Assembly (NCBI RefSeq): GCF_001548395.1
Contig: NZ_AP017367.1
Span: forward strand, 3,943,001-4,007,000
Direction: 5' to 3'
Source: Leptolyngbya sp. O-77
GTDB taxonomy: Bacteria; Cyanobacteriota; Cyanobacteriia; Elainellales; Elainellaceae
DNA length: 64,000 nt
Part shown: one piece after another, positions 36,122 to 45,780 of the stretch
How positions within the stretch are numbered: position 1 is the first letter of the stretch
How the letters are laid out: each line of letters starts with the position of its first letter
Notes under the pieces: model-generated
The model's input: only the letters and a program-made list of their open reading frames with translations
Database searches by the model: none
Told to the model about the DNA's origin: nothing
Position numbers and translations under genes: made by a program

Positions 36122-37114
36122 ATGACGACCAAACCGACCCGACAAACTCCCTCCACAAACCTTCACTCCCTGGAACCGACACTCAGCGCTGGGTCTGCGG
36201 TCGGCCCCCACCCAGATCAGCCCGCCAAGCCGCCTGCCAAAAAGCTCTGGATGGCAGCCCTGAAGCCACCCATGTATAGCGTTGCGATTATGCCGATTGC
36301 GCTGGGAACGGCGATCGCCTATTTTGAAAAGCGATCGCTTCAATGGGATATTTTGATAATATTTTTAGCGGCCGCAATTTTAATTTTGATCTGGGAAAAT
36401 CTGAGCAATGATGTGTTTGATTCAGAAACCGGAATCGATCAAAATAAACATCATTCTCTGGTGAATTTAACGAGAAACAAATCCCTGATTTTTGCGATCG
36501 CCAATGTTTGTTTAATTTTGGGGATTTCAGGCATCATTTCTATTTCCTGGATTCAGCAAGATCCTACAGTTCTGGTTCTCGTCTTGCTCTGCTGCGGATT
36601 GGGCTACGTGTATCAAGGGCCGCCCTTCCGCCTGGGCTATCAAGGGTTGGGCGAAATTCTCTGCTTCTTCGCCTTTGGGCCGCTGGGTGTATCGGCTGCC
36701 TACTACAGCCAGAGCCAGTCGGGGTCATGGGCGAATCTGGCTGCATCCATCATTTTGGGCATCAGCACTAGCCTGATCCTGTTCTGCTCCCACTTTCACC
36801 AAGTCGCAGACGATGCCGCCGCCGGAAAGCGATCGCCCATTGTCCGTCTGGGCACCCGCCGTTCAGCAGAGTTGCTCCCCTGGCTCTGCGGCAGCCTCTA
36901 CGGGCTGACAGCGCTGTTCGTCGTCACCAGGCTATTTCCCCTCTGGACGCTGCTCCTATTTGCCAGCCTGCCGCCCGCGCTCAAGCTTTGCCGCCACGTC
37001 CTCGCCAACCACGACAAACCCGCCCGCGTCAGCAACTGCAAATTCATCGCCGTCTCGCTGCATTTCTGGAGTAGCCTGCTGCTGTGTGCAGGGTTTGTGC
37101 TGGCCGCAGCATAG
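36122..37114 (+). CDS. menA: 1,4-dihydroxy-2-naphthoate phytyltransferase
   Basis: 330 residues, UbiA superfamily with about eight membrane helices starting near residue 45 (MYSVAIMPIALGTAIAYF). The first prenyl-binding Asp motif is NDVFDSETGID; the second is in HFHQVADDAAAGKRSPIVRLG. A hydrophilic N-terminal leader of about 40 residues precedes the core. It attaches the phytyl chain to the naphthoate ring in photosystem I phylloquinone synthesis. Divergent with menF. Confidence 0.93.
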   Translation: MTTKPTRQTPSTNLHSLEPTLSAGSAVGPHPDQPAKPPAKKLWMAALKPPMYSVAIMPIALGTAIAYFEKRSLQWDILIIFLAAAILILIWENLSNDVFDSETGIDQNKHHSLVNLTRNKSLIFAIANVCLILGISGIISISWIQQDPTVLVLVLLCCGLGYVYQGPPFRLGYQGLGEILCFFAFGPLGVSAAYYSQSQSGSWANLAASIILGISTSLILFCSHFHQVADDAAAGKRSPIVRLGTRRSAELLPWLCGSLYGLTALFVVTRLFPLWTLLLFASLPPALKLCRHVLANHDKPARVSNCKFIAVSLHFWSSLLLCAGFVLAAA

Positions 37115-37142
37115 CGATTTTTGGAACTTATAGAAGCAACTG

Positions 37143-37226
37143 TAGATTTTTGATTTTGGTGGATTTTAGTTGGCCTTGGCTAGTGGTCGCCCAATCCAAA
37201 ATCCCCAATCTAAAATCCAAAATCCA
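37143..37226. repeat. Inverted heptamer cassette between convergent genes
   Basis: GATTTTGGTGGATTTTAG-type units at about 37145-37169 face CCAAAATCCCC and TCTAAAATCCAAAATCC units at 37195-37226. The arms pair across a short spacer. The cassette lies between menA (end 37114) and the glycosyltransferase gene (end 37227). Confidence 0.8.
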
Positions 37227-39500
37227 TCAGACTTTCGCCACAGGCACCGGACTCACGTCTACATTTCGCCCAAACAATACCCTCGGCTTCAGCAACGCAC
37301 GAAGCAGCAGCCAGAGCGACTGAAACTCGCCAGGAGACTGCCGCGTTTTCCACTGACCTGGACGACAAAACAAGACTTCTACCAGGCGGCGCTGTTGTTC
37401 CAGGCTCATCTCTTCAAACAGAATCCGCACAGTGGGGAACTCGTCGCTCATGCCTGTCCGCTCGACCAATCCCTGAAGCGACAGATTTTCTTCCAGGAGC
37501 TCGATTTGCACAGGCGGCAAGTCTTCCGACAGCGGCGGAAAGCCCGCCTGCGTCAGGGCGACCTCTACGCCCACTTCAGAAATCATGGTGGTAATGCCGT
37601 AAAACGTGCGATCGCCCACTTGCAGGCGCACCGTCCGGCGCAGGTCAAACCATTCATAGGGGCTGGGGCGCGGCGCGTCTAGCAAAATCAGCAGCGCAAT
37701 CCCCAGCATCATCAGGTTATACAGGCTCCACAGCCAGCCCAGCCCAATGCCCTTCACCACCATCGCCTCTTCGGGCGTAACGGTCTGCTGCCATGCGCCC
37801 TTGATCATGCACAGGCCCAGATTCACCCACAGGCTAATGGCCGTCAGCACAAAGAAAATCAGAATTGGCGCGGCTAGGTTCCAGTTAAACGTAAAGCGAT
37901 CGCTCGCAGTGCCCTTCGGCGTGACCTTGAACCCCTTGGAAAACGGATTCAGCATCACCTTCACCACTGTCGCTGCCAAGGGCACAGCCAGCGCCAGTGA
38001 GTAAATGTCCGACAGCACAGCGGAGCGCGATCGATAGTTCAGCCAGGAAAACACCGCAAGCTGCACCAAGTAGTAGGGCAGGAAGAAATACATGAGTTCT
38101 GCCGCCGTCGCCCGCAGCGGAATCACGCCCAAAAATGAGTAGGCCAGCGGCATCAGCAGATACCCCACGCGGGAAATGCTAGTAAACCAGTGCAGCAGTC
38201 CCTCCAGATGGGCGAGCCGCTGCAACGGCCGCAGCCCCCGAATCGTCAGCGGATTCGCCTGAATAAAAAAGGCTTGCAGCGTGCCCTGGGCCCAGCGCAG
38301 CCGCTGGAGCGCGTGGGAGGCGATGTTCTCTGCCGCCAGTCCGGCGCTCAGCTTCTCATCCAGGTACACCATGCGATAGCCCTTGGCAGAGATGCGGATG
38401 CCGGTGAAATAGTCTTCGCTGAGCGAGTCGGTGACAAAGCCGCCGATTTCATTCAGCACGCTGCGCCGCACCACGAAGGATGTCCCGGAACAGATGACGC
38501 TGCCTGCTCCATCGCGAATCGGCTGAATTTGGCGATAAAAGACTTCTTCTTCCGGCGTGAGGACATCTTCCAGACCCAGGTTATAGGCGATCGGGTCGGT
38601 GTTGTAAAAGGTCTGCGGCGTTTGCACTAGCGCCACCTGTGGATCTTGAAAAAAGCCGACCGTGCGGATCAGGAAATTGCGGGTGGGCACAAAGTCTGCA
38701 TCGAACACCACGATCAGTTCCCCGGTGGTGCGGGGCAGGGCGTTGTTGAGGTTGCCTGCTTTGGCGTGGCGATTGTCGGGGCGGGTGATGTATTCGCAGC
38801 CCAGTTCTGCTGCCAATGCCTGAATTTCGGGACGGCGTGTGTCGTCCAGCAAATAAACCGTTTTAGCCGGATAGTCGATCGCCTGGCAGCCAATGACCGT
38901 GCGCTTGAGAATGAAGGCGGGTTCGTTGTAGGTGGGGATGAAGATATCGACGGTTGGCGTGTACTGTCCGGTTTGCACGGCTTGGGAAAGGGCATCGGCT
39001 TCGGAACGGCGATCGCGCACTTTCAGCATCAGCGCCAGTTGGATAATCGCGCTGCTCAGCATCAGCAGTTCCAAAAACAGCAGCCCCAGGCTAAACACCC
39101 CATTTAGCGGCGTATTCAGGTTTAGCGTGCTGGCCACTCGCCACAGCACATAGCGCACCGTCAGCACCAGCAAAATCGTCACCACCACAGTTCGCGACCA
39201 GGGTCGAGGGCGGGGTGACAGCGCCATCACTCCCAACACCAGCAGAAACAGCGCCACGGTAGGCACTAGCAGATATTGCCCCGTCACCATCGGTACTTCC
39301 AACCACAGCGGCGGGTTTTGCTGAATTGTGTTGATCTGGGCAAAGATTTTGCTAATCGTGCCCTGCCCTGCAAACCAGAGCGCCACAATCACAAAGGCGA
39401 TCGCCACCACGCTCAGCAAAATCAGCGTCGTCAACTGCGGACGCATCGGCGCGGGCCCAGACTGGGACAACTGCTGGCGACGAATCTCAGAAATAGTCAT
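37227..39500 (-). CDS. Cellulose-synthase-like family 2 glycosyltransferase with PilZ domain
   Basis: I chose ATG complement 39498-39500 (MTISEIRRQQLSQ), giving 757 residues; an upstream GTG would add 25. Two N-terminal helices precede the GT2 domain: VDIFIPTYNEP, the nucleotide Asp in LLDDTRRPE, DADFVPT (DxD), SEDYFTG catalytic acid, and QRLRWAQG (QxxRW). Several C-terminal helices and a PilZ-like domain (EWFDLRRTVRLQVG onward) follow, as in BcsA. It probably polymerises a beta-glucan or similar polysaccharide at the inner membrane under c-di-GMP control. No bcsB or other partner is adjacent. Confidence 0.92.
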   Translation of the reverse strand: MTISEIRRQQLSQSGPAPMRPQLTTLILLSVVAIAFVIVALWFAGQGTISKIFAQINTIQQNPPLWLEVPMVTGQYLLVPTVALFLLVLGVMALSPRPRPWSRTVVVTILLVLTVRYVLWRVASTLNLNTPLNGVFSLGLLFLELLMLSSAIIQLALMLKVRDRRSEADALSQAVQTGQYTPTVDIFIPTYNEPAFILKRTVIGCQAIDYPAKTVYLLDDTRRPEIQALAAELGCEYITRPDNRHAKAGNLNNALPRTTGELIVVFDADFVPTRNFLIRTVGFFQDPQVALVQTPQTFYNTDPIAYNLGLEDVLTPEEEVFYRQIQPIRDGAGSVICSGTSFVVRRSVLNEIGGFVTDSLSEDYFTGIRISAKGYRMVYLDEKLSAGLAAENIASHALQRLRWAQGTLQAFFIQANPLTIRGLRPLQRLAHLEGLLHWFTSISRVGYLLMPLAYSFLGVIPLRATAAELMYFFLPYYLVQLAVFSWLNYRSRSAVLSDIYSLALAVPLAATVVKVMLNPFSKGFKVTPKGTASDRFTFNWNLAAPILIFFVLTAISLWVNLGLCMIKGAWQQTVTPEEAMVVKGIGLGWLWSLYNLMMLGIALLILLDAPRPSPYEWFDLRRTVRLQVGDRTFYGITTMISEVGVEVALTQAGFPPLSEDLPPVQIELLEENLSLQGLVERTGMSDEFPTVRILFEEMSLEQQRRLVEVLFCRPGQWKTRQSPGEFQSLWLLLRALLKPRVLFGRNVDVSPVPVAKV

Positions 39501-40199
39501 AGAAGATGAGTCCTCAATCTGACATCGGCAATCAAGCAAAATCGCTGCTTCCAATCCAGCACCTTGACGTACCACCGCGTCACAAGCTTTGCCAAGCTAG
39601 GTGTCAAGCAGTACGCTGCCCCTCCTTAAAAGTACGAACTCAAGCACAGGAAGGATTTGAGAACGGCTCGGAACACTCCAAGTTTTCGATCTGCACCCGT
39701 TTCCCTAGTTTCCAGGCTCAGGCCAGCTTCAATGCCCAGAACAGCGCGATCGCACCATCAAGCTCCAGCAAGCCCCAGGTATATCAGCCAGTCCTCTACC
39801 CAACTGTTGTATAGATAACTTGTATAGATAACTTGTATTGATAATGTCAGTAACTCCGCACACAGCGTTTCTGAAGCGAATGAGGGACGCAGATAGCCAC
39901 AAAACCCTCATCTTTTCAGACCGTTGCGCCTCTTACCACGCAAGGAGATCTTGTATCTCGCAAAGCTCCTCTCAAACAATGCCACATTGCTTCGAGGCGC
40001 GACAATTAAGTTCTGGTCATCCAATTCACGGCTGCACGGGTTTTGATTACTTACGGCTTGCCCTTCTATCAAAAACCCGTATCGCCGAAATTGAGAAAAT
40101 CCCGCATAATCTTAAGAGAACGCAACAGTGTGGTGTTCGCGTCCCCAGATGCGATCGCCTTAAGCAGCCCCTATACCGAGTTCAGGAGACGGTTCACCT
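39501..40199. other. Intergenic region upstream of ndhH
   Basis: About 700 bases without a gene I trust. A 13-bp unit (TTGTATAGATAAC) is repeated three times at 39807-39845. An open frame at 39838-40209 is basic, Cys- and Ser-rich and shows no domain; I treat it as chance. The region must include the ndhH promoter and that of the glycosyltransferase. Confidence 0.5.
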
Positions 40200-41384
40200 A
40201 TGGCCATGATCGAAACCAAGACCGAACCCATGGTGCTGAACATGGGTCCCCATCACCCTTCGATGCACGGGGTGTTGCGGCTCATCGTCACTCTGGACGG
40301 GGAGGACGTGGTGGACTGTGAACCTGTGATTGGCTATCTGCATCGCGGCATGGAAAAAATTGCAGAAAGCCGCACGCCTGTCATGTACGTGCCCTACGTC
40401 AGCCGATGGGACTACGCAGCGGGCATGTTCAACGAGGCGGTTGTCGTCAATGCCATCGAAAAGCTAGCAGACGTGCCCGTGCCCAAACGCGCCAGCTATA
40501 TCCGCGTCATCATGCTGGAGCTAAACCGCATTGCCAACCATCTGCTGTGGCTTGGCCCCTTTCTGGCAGACGTGGGGGCCCAAACGCCCTTCTTCTACAT
40601 CTTCCGTGAGCGGGAAATGATTTACGACCTGTGGGAAGCTGCGACGGGCTACCGCATGGTGAACAACAACTACTGGCGGATTGGCGGCGTTGCGGCTGAC
40701 CTGCCCTACGGCTGGGTGGATAAGTGCGCCGACTTTTGCGACTACTTCCTGCCCAAGGTCGATGAATACGAGAAGCTGATTACTAATAACCCGATCTTCC
40801 GCCGCCGCGTCGAGGGTGTTGGCACCATCACCCGCGAAGATGCGATTAACTGGGGGCTATCTGGCCCAATGCTGAGGGCTTCGGGGGTTAAGTGGGATCT
40901 CCGTAAGGTCGATCACTACGAGTCCTACGACGACTTTGACTGGGAAATTCATTGGGAAACCGCGGGAGACTGTCTGGCGCGTTACCTGGTACGAATTCGC
41001 GAAATGCGCGAGTCGGTCAAGATCATTCGCCAGGCCCTTGCAGGCTTGCCGGGTGGTTCCTACGAAAGCCTAGAAGCCCAGCGGATGAATGCCGGCCCGA
41101 AGTCTGAGTGGAACAGCTTCGACTATCAGTTCATTGGCAAAAAAGTTGCGCCAACGTTCAAGATTCCCAAGGGTGAAAACTACGTCCGCATCGAAAGCGG
41201 CAAGGGCGAAATTGGCATCTACGTGATTGGCGATGACAATGTGTTTCCCTGGCGCTTCAAGATTCGCGCCGCCGACTTCAACAATTTGCAGATCCTGCCT
41301 CATTTGCTGAAGGGCGTGAAGGTGGCGGACATCGTGGCAATTTTGGGCAGCATTGACGTGATTATGGGTTCGGTGGATCGATAG
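40200..41384 (+). CDS. ndhH: NAD(P)H-quinone oxidoreductase subunit H (NDH-1)
   Basis: 394 residues, exactly the NdhH size. It starts MAMIETKTEPMVLNMGPHHP, with the 49-kDa/NuoD signature MHGVLRLIVTLDGEDVVDCE and IGYLHRGMEKIAESRT. It closes with DVIMGSVDR. NdhH is part of the Q-module near cluster N2 in the thylakoid NDH-1 complex used in cyclic electron flow, respiration and CO2 uptake. A second in-frame ATG lies two codons in. No other ndh gene is adjacent, as is usual for ndhH in cyanobacteria. Confidence 0.97.
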   Translation: MAMIETKTEPMVLNMGPHHPSMHGVLRLIVTLDGEDVVDCEPVIGYLHRGMEKIAESRTPVMYVPYVSRWDYAAGMFNEAVVVNAIEKLADVPVPKRASYIRVIMLELNRIANHLLWLGPFLADVGAQTPFFYIFREREMIYDLWEAATGYRMVNNNYWRIGGVAADLPYGWVDKCADFCDYFLPKVDEYEKLITNNPIFRRRVEGVGTITREDAINWGLSGPMLRASGVKWDLRKVDHYESYDDFDWEIHWETAGDCLARYLVRIREMRESVKIIRQALAGLPGGSYESLEAQRMNAGPKSEWNSFDYQFIGKKVAPTFKIPKGENYVRIESGKGEIGIYVIGDDNVFPWRFKIRAADFNNLQILPHLLKGVKVADIVAILGSIDVIMGSVDR

Positions 41385-41882
41385 CGAACTGAGTAGAGCG
41401 TATTGCACAGCAGGCTACACCGCTGGTGCGGTTTGCGCTGAGTTTCCGCCAGTTCTATTCATTTTTGCGGCTCGAGACAGAGGTTTCGAGCCGTTTGGTT
41501 ATGCTTTTGCGATTCGTTTTTTGCGGAGCAGCGAGGGACTTAAATGGAGGCTGGATGGAACCTGATCCAGGGCGATCGCGTCATAGGGGCTATCTTCACC
41601 TGATGCATCCCGGTTCAGCGTCGCTCAGCGTTTTCTTGGTCGATTTCTCAGTCGATTTCTCAGTCGATTTCTTGGTCGGCGGTTCACCCGTTTGGGTCAA
41701 TCTTGTCCAAATGGATTGACTTACACATTCCAACCAAGGATAAATAAGTATGTTTACATTTAGGTAAGTATGTTTACATTCCACGATCTGCTCAGATCTT
41801 TTTGGGCAGCGTGGCGGGTTTCACAGTTCCGGTGCGTAGAGTCTGGCGCAGGGTTCTGAGACTTGCCGAAATTTCAGCAGCA
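41385..41882. other. Intergenic region with two short tandem repeats
   Basis: No gene supported. A 12-bp unit (GTCGATTTCTCA) is repeated three times at 41639-41674. A 16-bp sequence (TAAGTATGTTTACATT) is repeated at 41745-41760 and 41765-41780, giving a 20-bp period that would put both copies on nearly the same helix face. It is upstream of the Rieske gene and could bind a regulator. Confidence 0.6.
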
Positions 41883-43145
41883 ATGGCTGGATCACTTAAA
41901 ACAACAACCTCTTTGGAAGCGCGTTCGAGTTCGATTCACGTATCAGAAAGCTCGATGGAATTAGCAACAACACTGAGGGGGCATACCGTCCACAACGCGG
42001 TGCGTGAGGTCGGCATCAACCCCAACTACTGGTATCCCGTTTACTGGGCTGAAGATTTGCAGCCGGGTCAGGTGGCGCAGGTGGTGGTCTGGCAGCAGGC
42101 GATCGCCCTCTACCGCACCCCCGATGGCCAGGTCTACGCGATGGAGAATGCCTGCCCGCACAAAGGGGTAGAGCTACACAAGGGCAAAGTCAAGGGCGAT
42201 CGCCTGGTGTGCCCCTATCACGGCTGGGAATTCAACTCAGACGGACAATGCGCCCACATTCCCTATCTGCCACCCAATCAAAAACTGCCCTGCGCCCAAG
42301 CCCGCAGCTACCCAACGCGAGAGCGCTATGGCATTCTCTGGGTGTTTCCGGGTGATCCGTCCCTAGCGGAACAGGTCGCCATGCCCTATATGCCGGAATA
42401 CGACGACCCTGCCTATTTTCAAATCCCCATTCCGGGACATTTCCACGCCCATTTCTCGATTTGCAACGAGAACACGATGGATGTGTTTCACGGCTATCTG
42501 CACGAAAATCTCCAGGGCTGGTACGACCCGAAATTGCTCAAGCTAAAGGAGTCGCCCAATTCCGTTTTGGCAGAGTATGAGGTGAACTACGAAGGCTGGA
42601 TGACGAAGGTGCTGGGGCTGAGCGAAGACGGCGGCAAAACCACTCGCATCGTCTCGGTTCATTACCAATATCCGCATTACACCAGTTCGCTGGAGAGCGT
42701 GTCCTCGCTCTACCTTAATCGGTTGCCCGTGGGGCCAAAGGAAACTCGCTCCTTCTCGATCCTGTTCCTCAAGCTGCCCCTGCCGCAGTGGTTGGTGCGT
42801 CCCATCCGCAAGCCGCTGATGCTGTTTGTGCGGCGGTTTGTGTTGATGAAATTTCTCCTGCAAGATGTGGAGATGATGGAGAGCGAGCAGCGGGTTTTCA
42901 CGTCAGATCCCAAGCGGCGCTACGTGGAAATCAATCCAGCGATCATTGCGCTCCAGCGTGTCTTTTTGCGGCAGTATGAGCAGTTTCTGCAACGGTCTCA
43001 GGGATTCTCTGAGGCACTTTCTGGAGCGATCGCCCCAGCAGATGTAGCAGCCAGTAGTGAAGGAGAAATGCCGCAGCCTGAGCCTGTTTTGGCAGACTCG
43101 GCAAGGCGTTCGGTGGACACTTCCAATGGGAGGGGTGAACTGTAA
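41883..43145 (+). CDS. Rieske non-haem iron oxygenase
   Basis: From ATG 41883 the product has 420 residues (ATG 41955 is an alternative). The Rieske domain holds Cys91-x-His93 in ACPHKG and Cys110-x2-His113 in CPYHGWEF. The mononuclear iron site is in NENTMDVFHGYLHE, with Asp200, His203 and His207 as likely ligands. Two hydrophobic stretches near residues 290-320 (LKLPLPQWLVRP, PLMLFVRRFVLM) suggest membrane association, as in the PAO/CAO/Tic55 group. It should hydroxylate or cleave a hydrophobic substrate using a ferredoxin. An AONS-like PLP enzyme gene follows after 270 bp in the same direction. Confidence 0.88.
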   Translation: MAGSLKTTTSLEARSSSIHVSESSMELATTLRGHTVHNAVREVGINPNYWYPVYWAEDLQPGQVAQVVVWQQAIALYRTPDGQVYAMENACPHKGVELHKGKVKGDRLVCPYHGWEFNSDGQCAHIPYLPPNQKLPCAQARSYPTRERYGILWVFPGDPSLAEQVAMPYMPEYDDPAYFQIPIPGHFHAHFSICNENTMDVFHGYLHENLQGWYDPKLLKLKESPNSVLAEYEVNYEGWMTKVLGLSEDGGKTTRIVSVHYQYPHYTSSLESVSSLYLNRLPVGPKETRSFSILFLKLPLPQWLVRPIRKPLMLFVRRFVLMKFLLQDVEMMESEQRVFTSDPKRRYVEINPAIIALQRVFLRQYEQFLQRSQGFSEALSGAIAPADVAASSEGEMPQPEPVLADSARRSVDTSNGRGEL

Positions 43146-43414
43146 CAATCTCAAGACATGGATTAATCTTCTTCTGGCAGAGTAAAGGAAAACTCTTATT
43201 GTAATTATCAAAAAGCGCCGCCGGAGCAGCGCCAGAGGTCGAGAATTCACCCAAAAGCTCAACCAGGTTTCATGAGTGTCGATATAGCGCCAATGGACTT
43301 AGCAGCATGAACTTAGCAGCATGGATTCAGCAGCAATGAGTTAAGCCAAGTCTAATCATCCGAGGGGCTAGAAGAGATACGCTACTCAATTCAGTTAGGT
43401 GAGGGGAGTTTACT

Positions 43415-44706
43415 GTGCAAGTTATCAAGGAATACGTTCAGCGCTGGTATGAGAGCGGGCTAGACCCGGATGAATATATCTGCCATCGCAAACAGGGCAA
43501 CCTGGTAGAAATTGAAGAGGCCGATACGGGCCGTCGCCGCATGGTGTTGACCTTCTGCACAAACGATGTGCTGGGTCTGGTGCAAAGCCCTGCGGTCAAG
43601 CAGGCTGCTATCGACGCAATTCTGCAATTTGGCACGTCGAACAGTTCGACCTCGGTGCTGAGCGGACGAATCGATCTGCACCGCCAGCTAGAAGATGAAG
43701 TCTCCGCCTTTAAGCATCTAGGCTATACGCAACTGTTTTTGAATGCGTGGATGGCCATGCAAGCGCTAATGGATGCGTTTTGCCATCAGGCGATTCCGGT
43801 GCCAGGGTTCCAAAACACCCGCGAGACGCTGATCATGACCGACGTGCTGAATCACGGCTGCATCGTGTCGGCGATCGCCAATGCGGGCACTCGGTCGGGC
43901 AAGCTGTTTGGCCACAGCCCTGCGGTGCGCGTGCGGGCCTATCGCCACTGCGACATGGAGGACTTTGCCCGCAAGCTGAAGCGCTACGCCAAGCCGGGGC
44001 GATCGCATTTTGGGTCGTCTCCGACGCGGTGTTCTCGATGGATGGCGACATCGCGCCCCTACCCGACATGATCGATATTATGTCGAAGTATGAAGACACC
44101 ACCCTGGTGATGGACGAAGCCCACGCCAGCGGTTCAATCGGCGCAACGGGTCGCGGCATCTACGAACACTTTGGAATTTTGCCGCAAGATGCGCTGGATA
44201 AGGGCGTAACGCCGCTGATCATGACCACCTTCTCGAAGTTTGGCGCGTCGGTGGGTGCCGCCATCAGCAGCCCGGTGGCAGAGCTAAAGCCGCTGCTGAA
44301 TGTGTCACCTTCTTCGATTGGCACCTGCTCTCTGGCACCCCCACTGACCGCGGCTGCTCTGGAAGCGGTGCGCCAAGTGCGCCAGCATCCCGAACTGGTG
44401 CAGCGCCTGCATGACAACACGCGCTATCTGCGGAGCCGTCTGGCAGAGAACGATTTTCTGGCGATTGGCGAAACCAACGTGCTGCCAGTGCTGCTGCCGC
44501 CGGATCTGAATCCAAAGGACTTTGCGCGATCGCTCGTGACCAACCACGGTATCTGGGTTTCGCCCATCTGGTACATTGCCAAGCCTCGTCTGCGGATCAC
44601 GGCCAACGCGCTGCACACCCGCGAGGAAATGGATCGCCTAGTGGCTGCAATGGTGGCGGTGCGCGAGGAGATGTCCTATAAGCCTGCGGCAACCATCAGC
44701 GCTTAG
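43415..44706 (+). pseudogene. AONS/KBL-family PLP-dependent acyl-CoA:amino-acid condensing enzyme, one-base frame break at 43996-43999
   Basis: GTG 43415 with Shine-Dalgarno GAGGGGAG upstream. The two frames together encode 430 residues of the alpha-oxoamine synthase family: FCTNDVLGLVQSP, TSVLSGRIDLHRQLED, DEAHASGSIGATGRGIYE and the PLP-Lys in IMTTFSKFGASVG. The first frame ends KRYAKPG then loses homology; the second continues AIAFWVVSDAVFSMDGD. Adding one G to the G4 run at 43996-43999 (before CGATCGC) restores KPG-AIAFWVV exactly. The family joins an acyl-CoA to an amino acid with CO2 loss (biotin, sphingoid and signalling pathways). The specific substrates are unknown. All other motifs are intact. 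Confidence 0.85.
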
Positions 44707-44793
44707 TCCGGGAATTAGAGATAGGCAGCATGAAATTGGCGATCGCCCTTCTCTGAACGCCGAAGTGAACCTACCTTGCATCGCTTAGGAAAG

Positions 44794-44826
44794 ACGGCGG
44801 CATCAAGTGTCGCCGTTTTTGTTTTG
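44794..44826 (+). terminator. Rho-independent terminator after the AONS-like gene
   Basis: ACGGCG at 44794-44799 pairs with CGCCGT at 44811-44816 around an 11-base loop, followed by TTTTGTTTT. It is placed about 90 bases after the stop codon at 44706. Confidence 0.8.
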
Positions 44827-44964
44827 GGGAACCAAGGGGGCGATTGAACCAAGATTGAACCAAAACGTTTGCGTCTAGCCGCGCGAAATAGGAGAATGGC
44901 GCAGAATCAGTTGTCGATTTGCGGCTACTTGGGGCTGATTCGCCGCTGCAATCCATCGAGCGCT

Positions 44965-45780
44965 ATGTTAGGTACTCCCGTGGGCTGGTTGGTTTTGTTT
45001 TTAGTGGGCACAATGACGGGCACCCTGTCGGGGCTGCTGGGCATTGGCGGCGGGCTGATTATGGTGCCGATGCTCACGTTTTTTGGGCTGCCGCTGGTGC
45101 AAGCAACAGCGACGAGTCTGGTTGGTGTGCTGCTGAGTGCTTTGTCAGGGAGCTACCAAAACCTGCGGACGGGTACACTGAACTGGCGCGTTTCTCTGCT
45201 GCTGGCGGTGTTTGGCATGGTGACGGCGCAGGTTGGGGCGTGGCTGGGCGATCGCCTTCCCGATGCCTCCCTATCGCTTGCCTTCGCCGTGCTGCTGCTG
45301 GTCACGATCTACCTCATGGATCTCCGCCGCAAGCTCGCCCAAAAAGAGCGCCATCTCAAAATTCCAGCCCCCGAAACAGTTTCAGCACCCGTTTCGACCC
45401 CTGCCAATGCTCTCCCGCCCATCGCTGGAATCGGCCTCCTCGCCGGAATTCTCTCTGGCCTCTTTGGGGTGGGGGGTGGCGTGGTCATGGTACCGCTGCA
45501 AACGCTGTTTCTGGGCGAAACAATCAAGTCTGCGGTGCGAACCAGCCTGGGGGCGATCGTACCGATTGCCATTTCAGGACTAGCGCAACATGCGTATAAC
45601 GGCAACGTGCTATGGATTGCGGGGGTTTGTCTGGGGCTGGGCGGCATCGTCGGCGCTCAGGTCGGCACGCGCCTTCTGCCTAAGCTGTCCGATCAAACTG
45701 TGAATCGGCTGTTCAAATCCTTCCTGATTGCCCTGGCAGTCTATATGACCGTGCGGGGTGCAAAAGGGCTTGGGAGCTAG
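44965..45780 (+). CDS. TauE/SafE-family sulfite/anion exporter
   Basis: I chose ATG 44965 (MLGTPVGWLVLFLVGTMTG), giving 271 residues; ATG 44896 and a TTG at 44869 are in frame but add a basic, non-membrane leader. The two half-repeats are visible as TGTLSGLLGIGGGLIMVPML and AGILSGLFGVGGGVVMVPLQ, each starting a four-helix bundle, and joined by a Pro-rich loop. The family moves sulfite, sulfoacetate or other small organosulfur anions across the inner membrane. Substrate not determinable. It follows a clear terminator, so it has its own promoter. Confidence 0.9.
   Translation: MLGTPVGWLVLFLVGTMTGTLSGLLGIGGGLIMVPMLTFFGLPLVQATATSLVGVLLSALSGSYQNLRTGTLNWRVSLLLAVFGMVTAQVGAWLGDRLPDASLSLAFAVLLLVTIYLMDLRRKLAQKERHLKIPAPETVSAPVSTPANALPPIAGIGLLAGILSGLFGVGGGVVMVPLQTLFLGETIKSAVRTSLGAIVPIAISGLAQHAYNGNVLWIAGVCLGLGGIVGAQVGTRLLPKLSDQTVNRLFKSFLIALAVYMTVRGAKGLGS

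Noticed and set aside
39838..40209. 123-codon open frame before and into ndhH
   Set aside because: No domain, basic and Cys/Ser-rich composition, overlaps the ndhH start, and crosses a 13-bp tandem repeat; most likely chance.
43747..44000. A separate gene overlapping the AONS-like gene
   Set aside because: Its first 85 codons are the other frame of the upstream half; homology begins only after the G-run at 43996.
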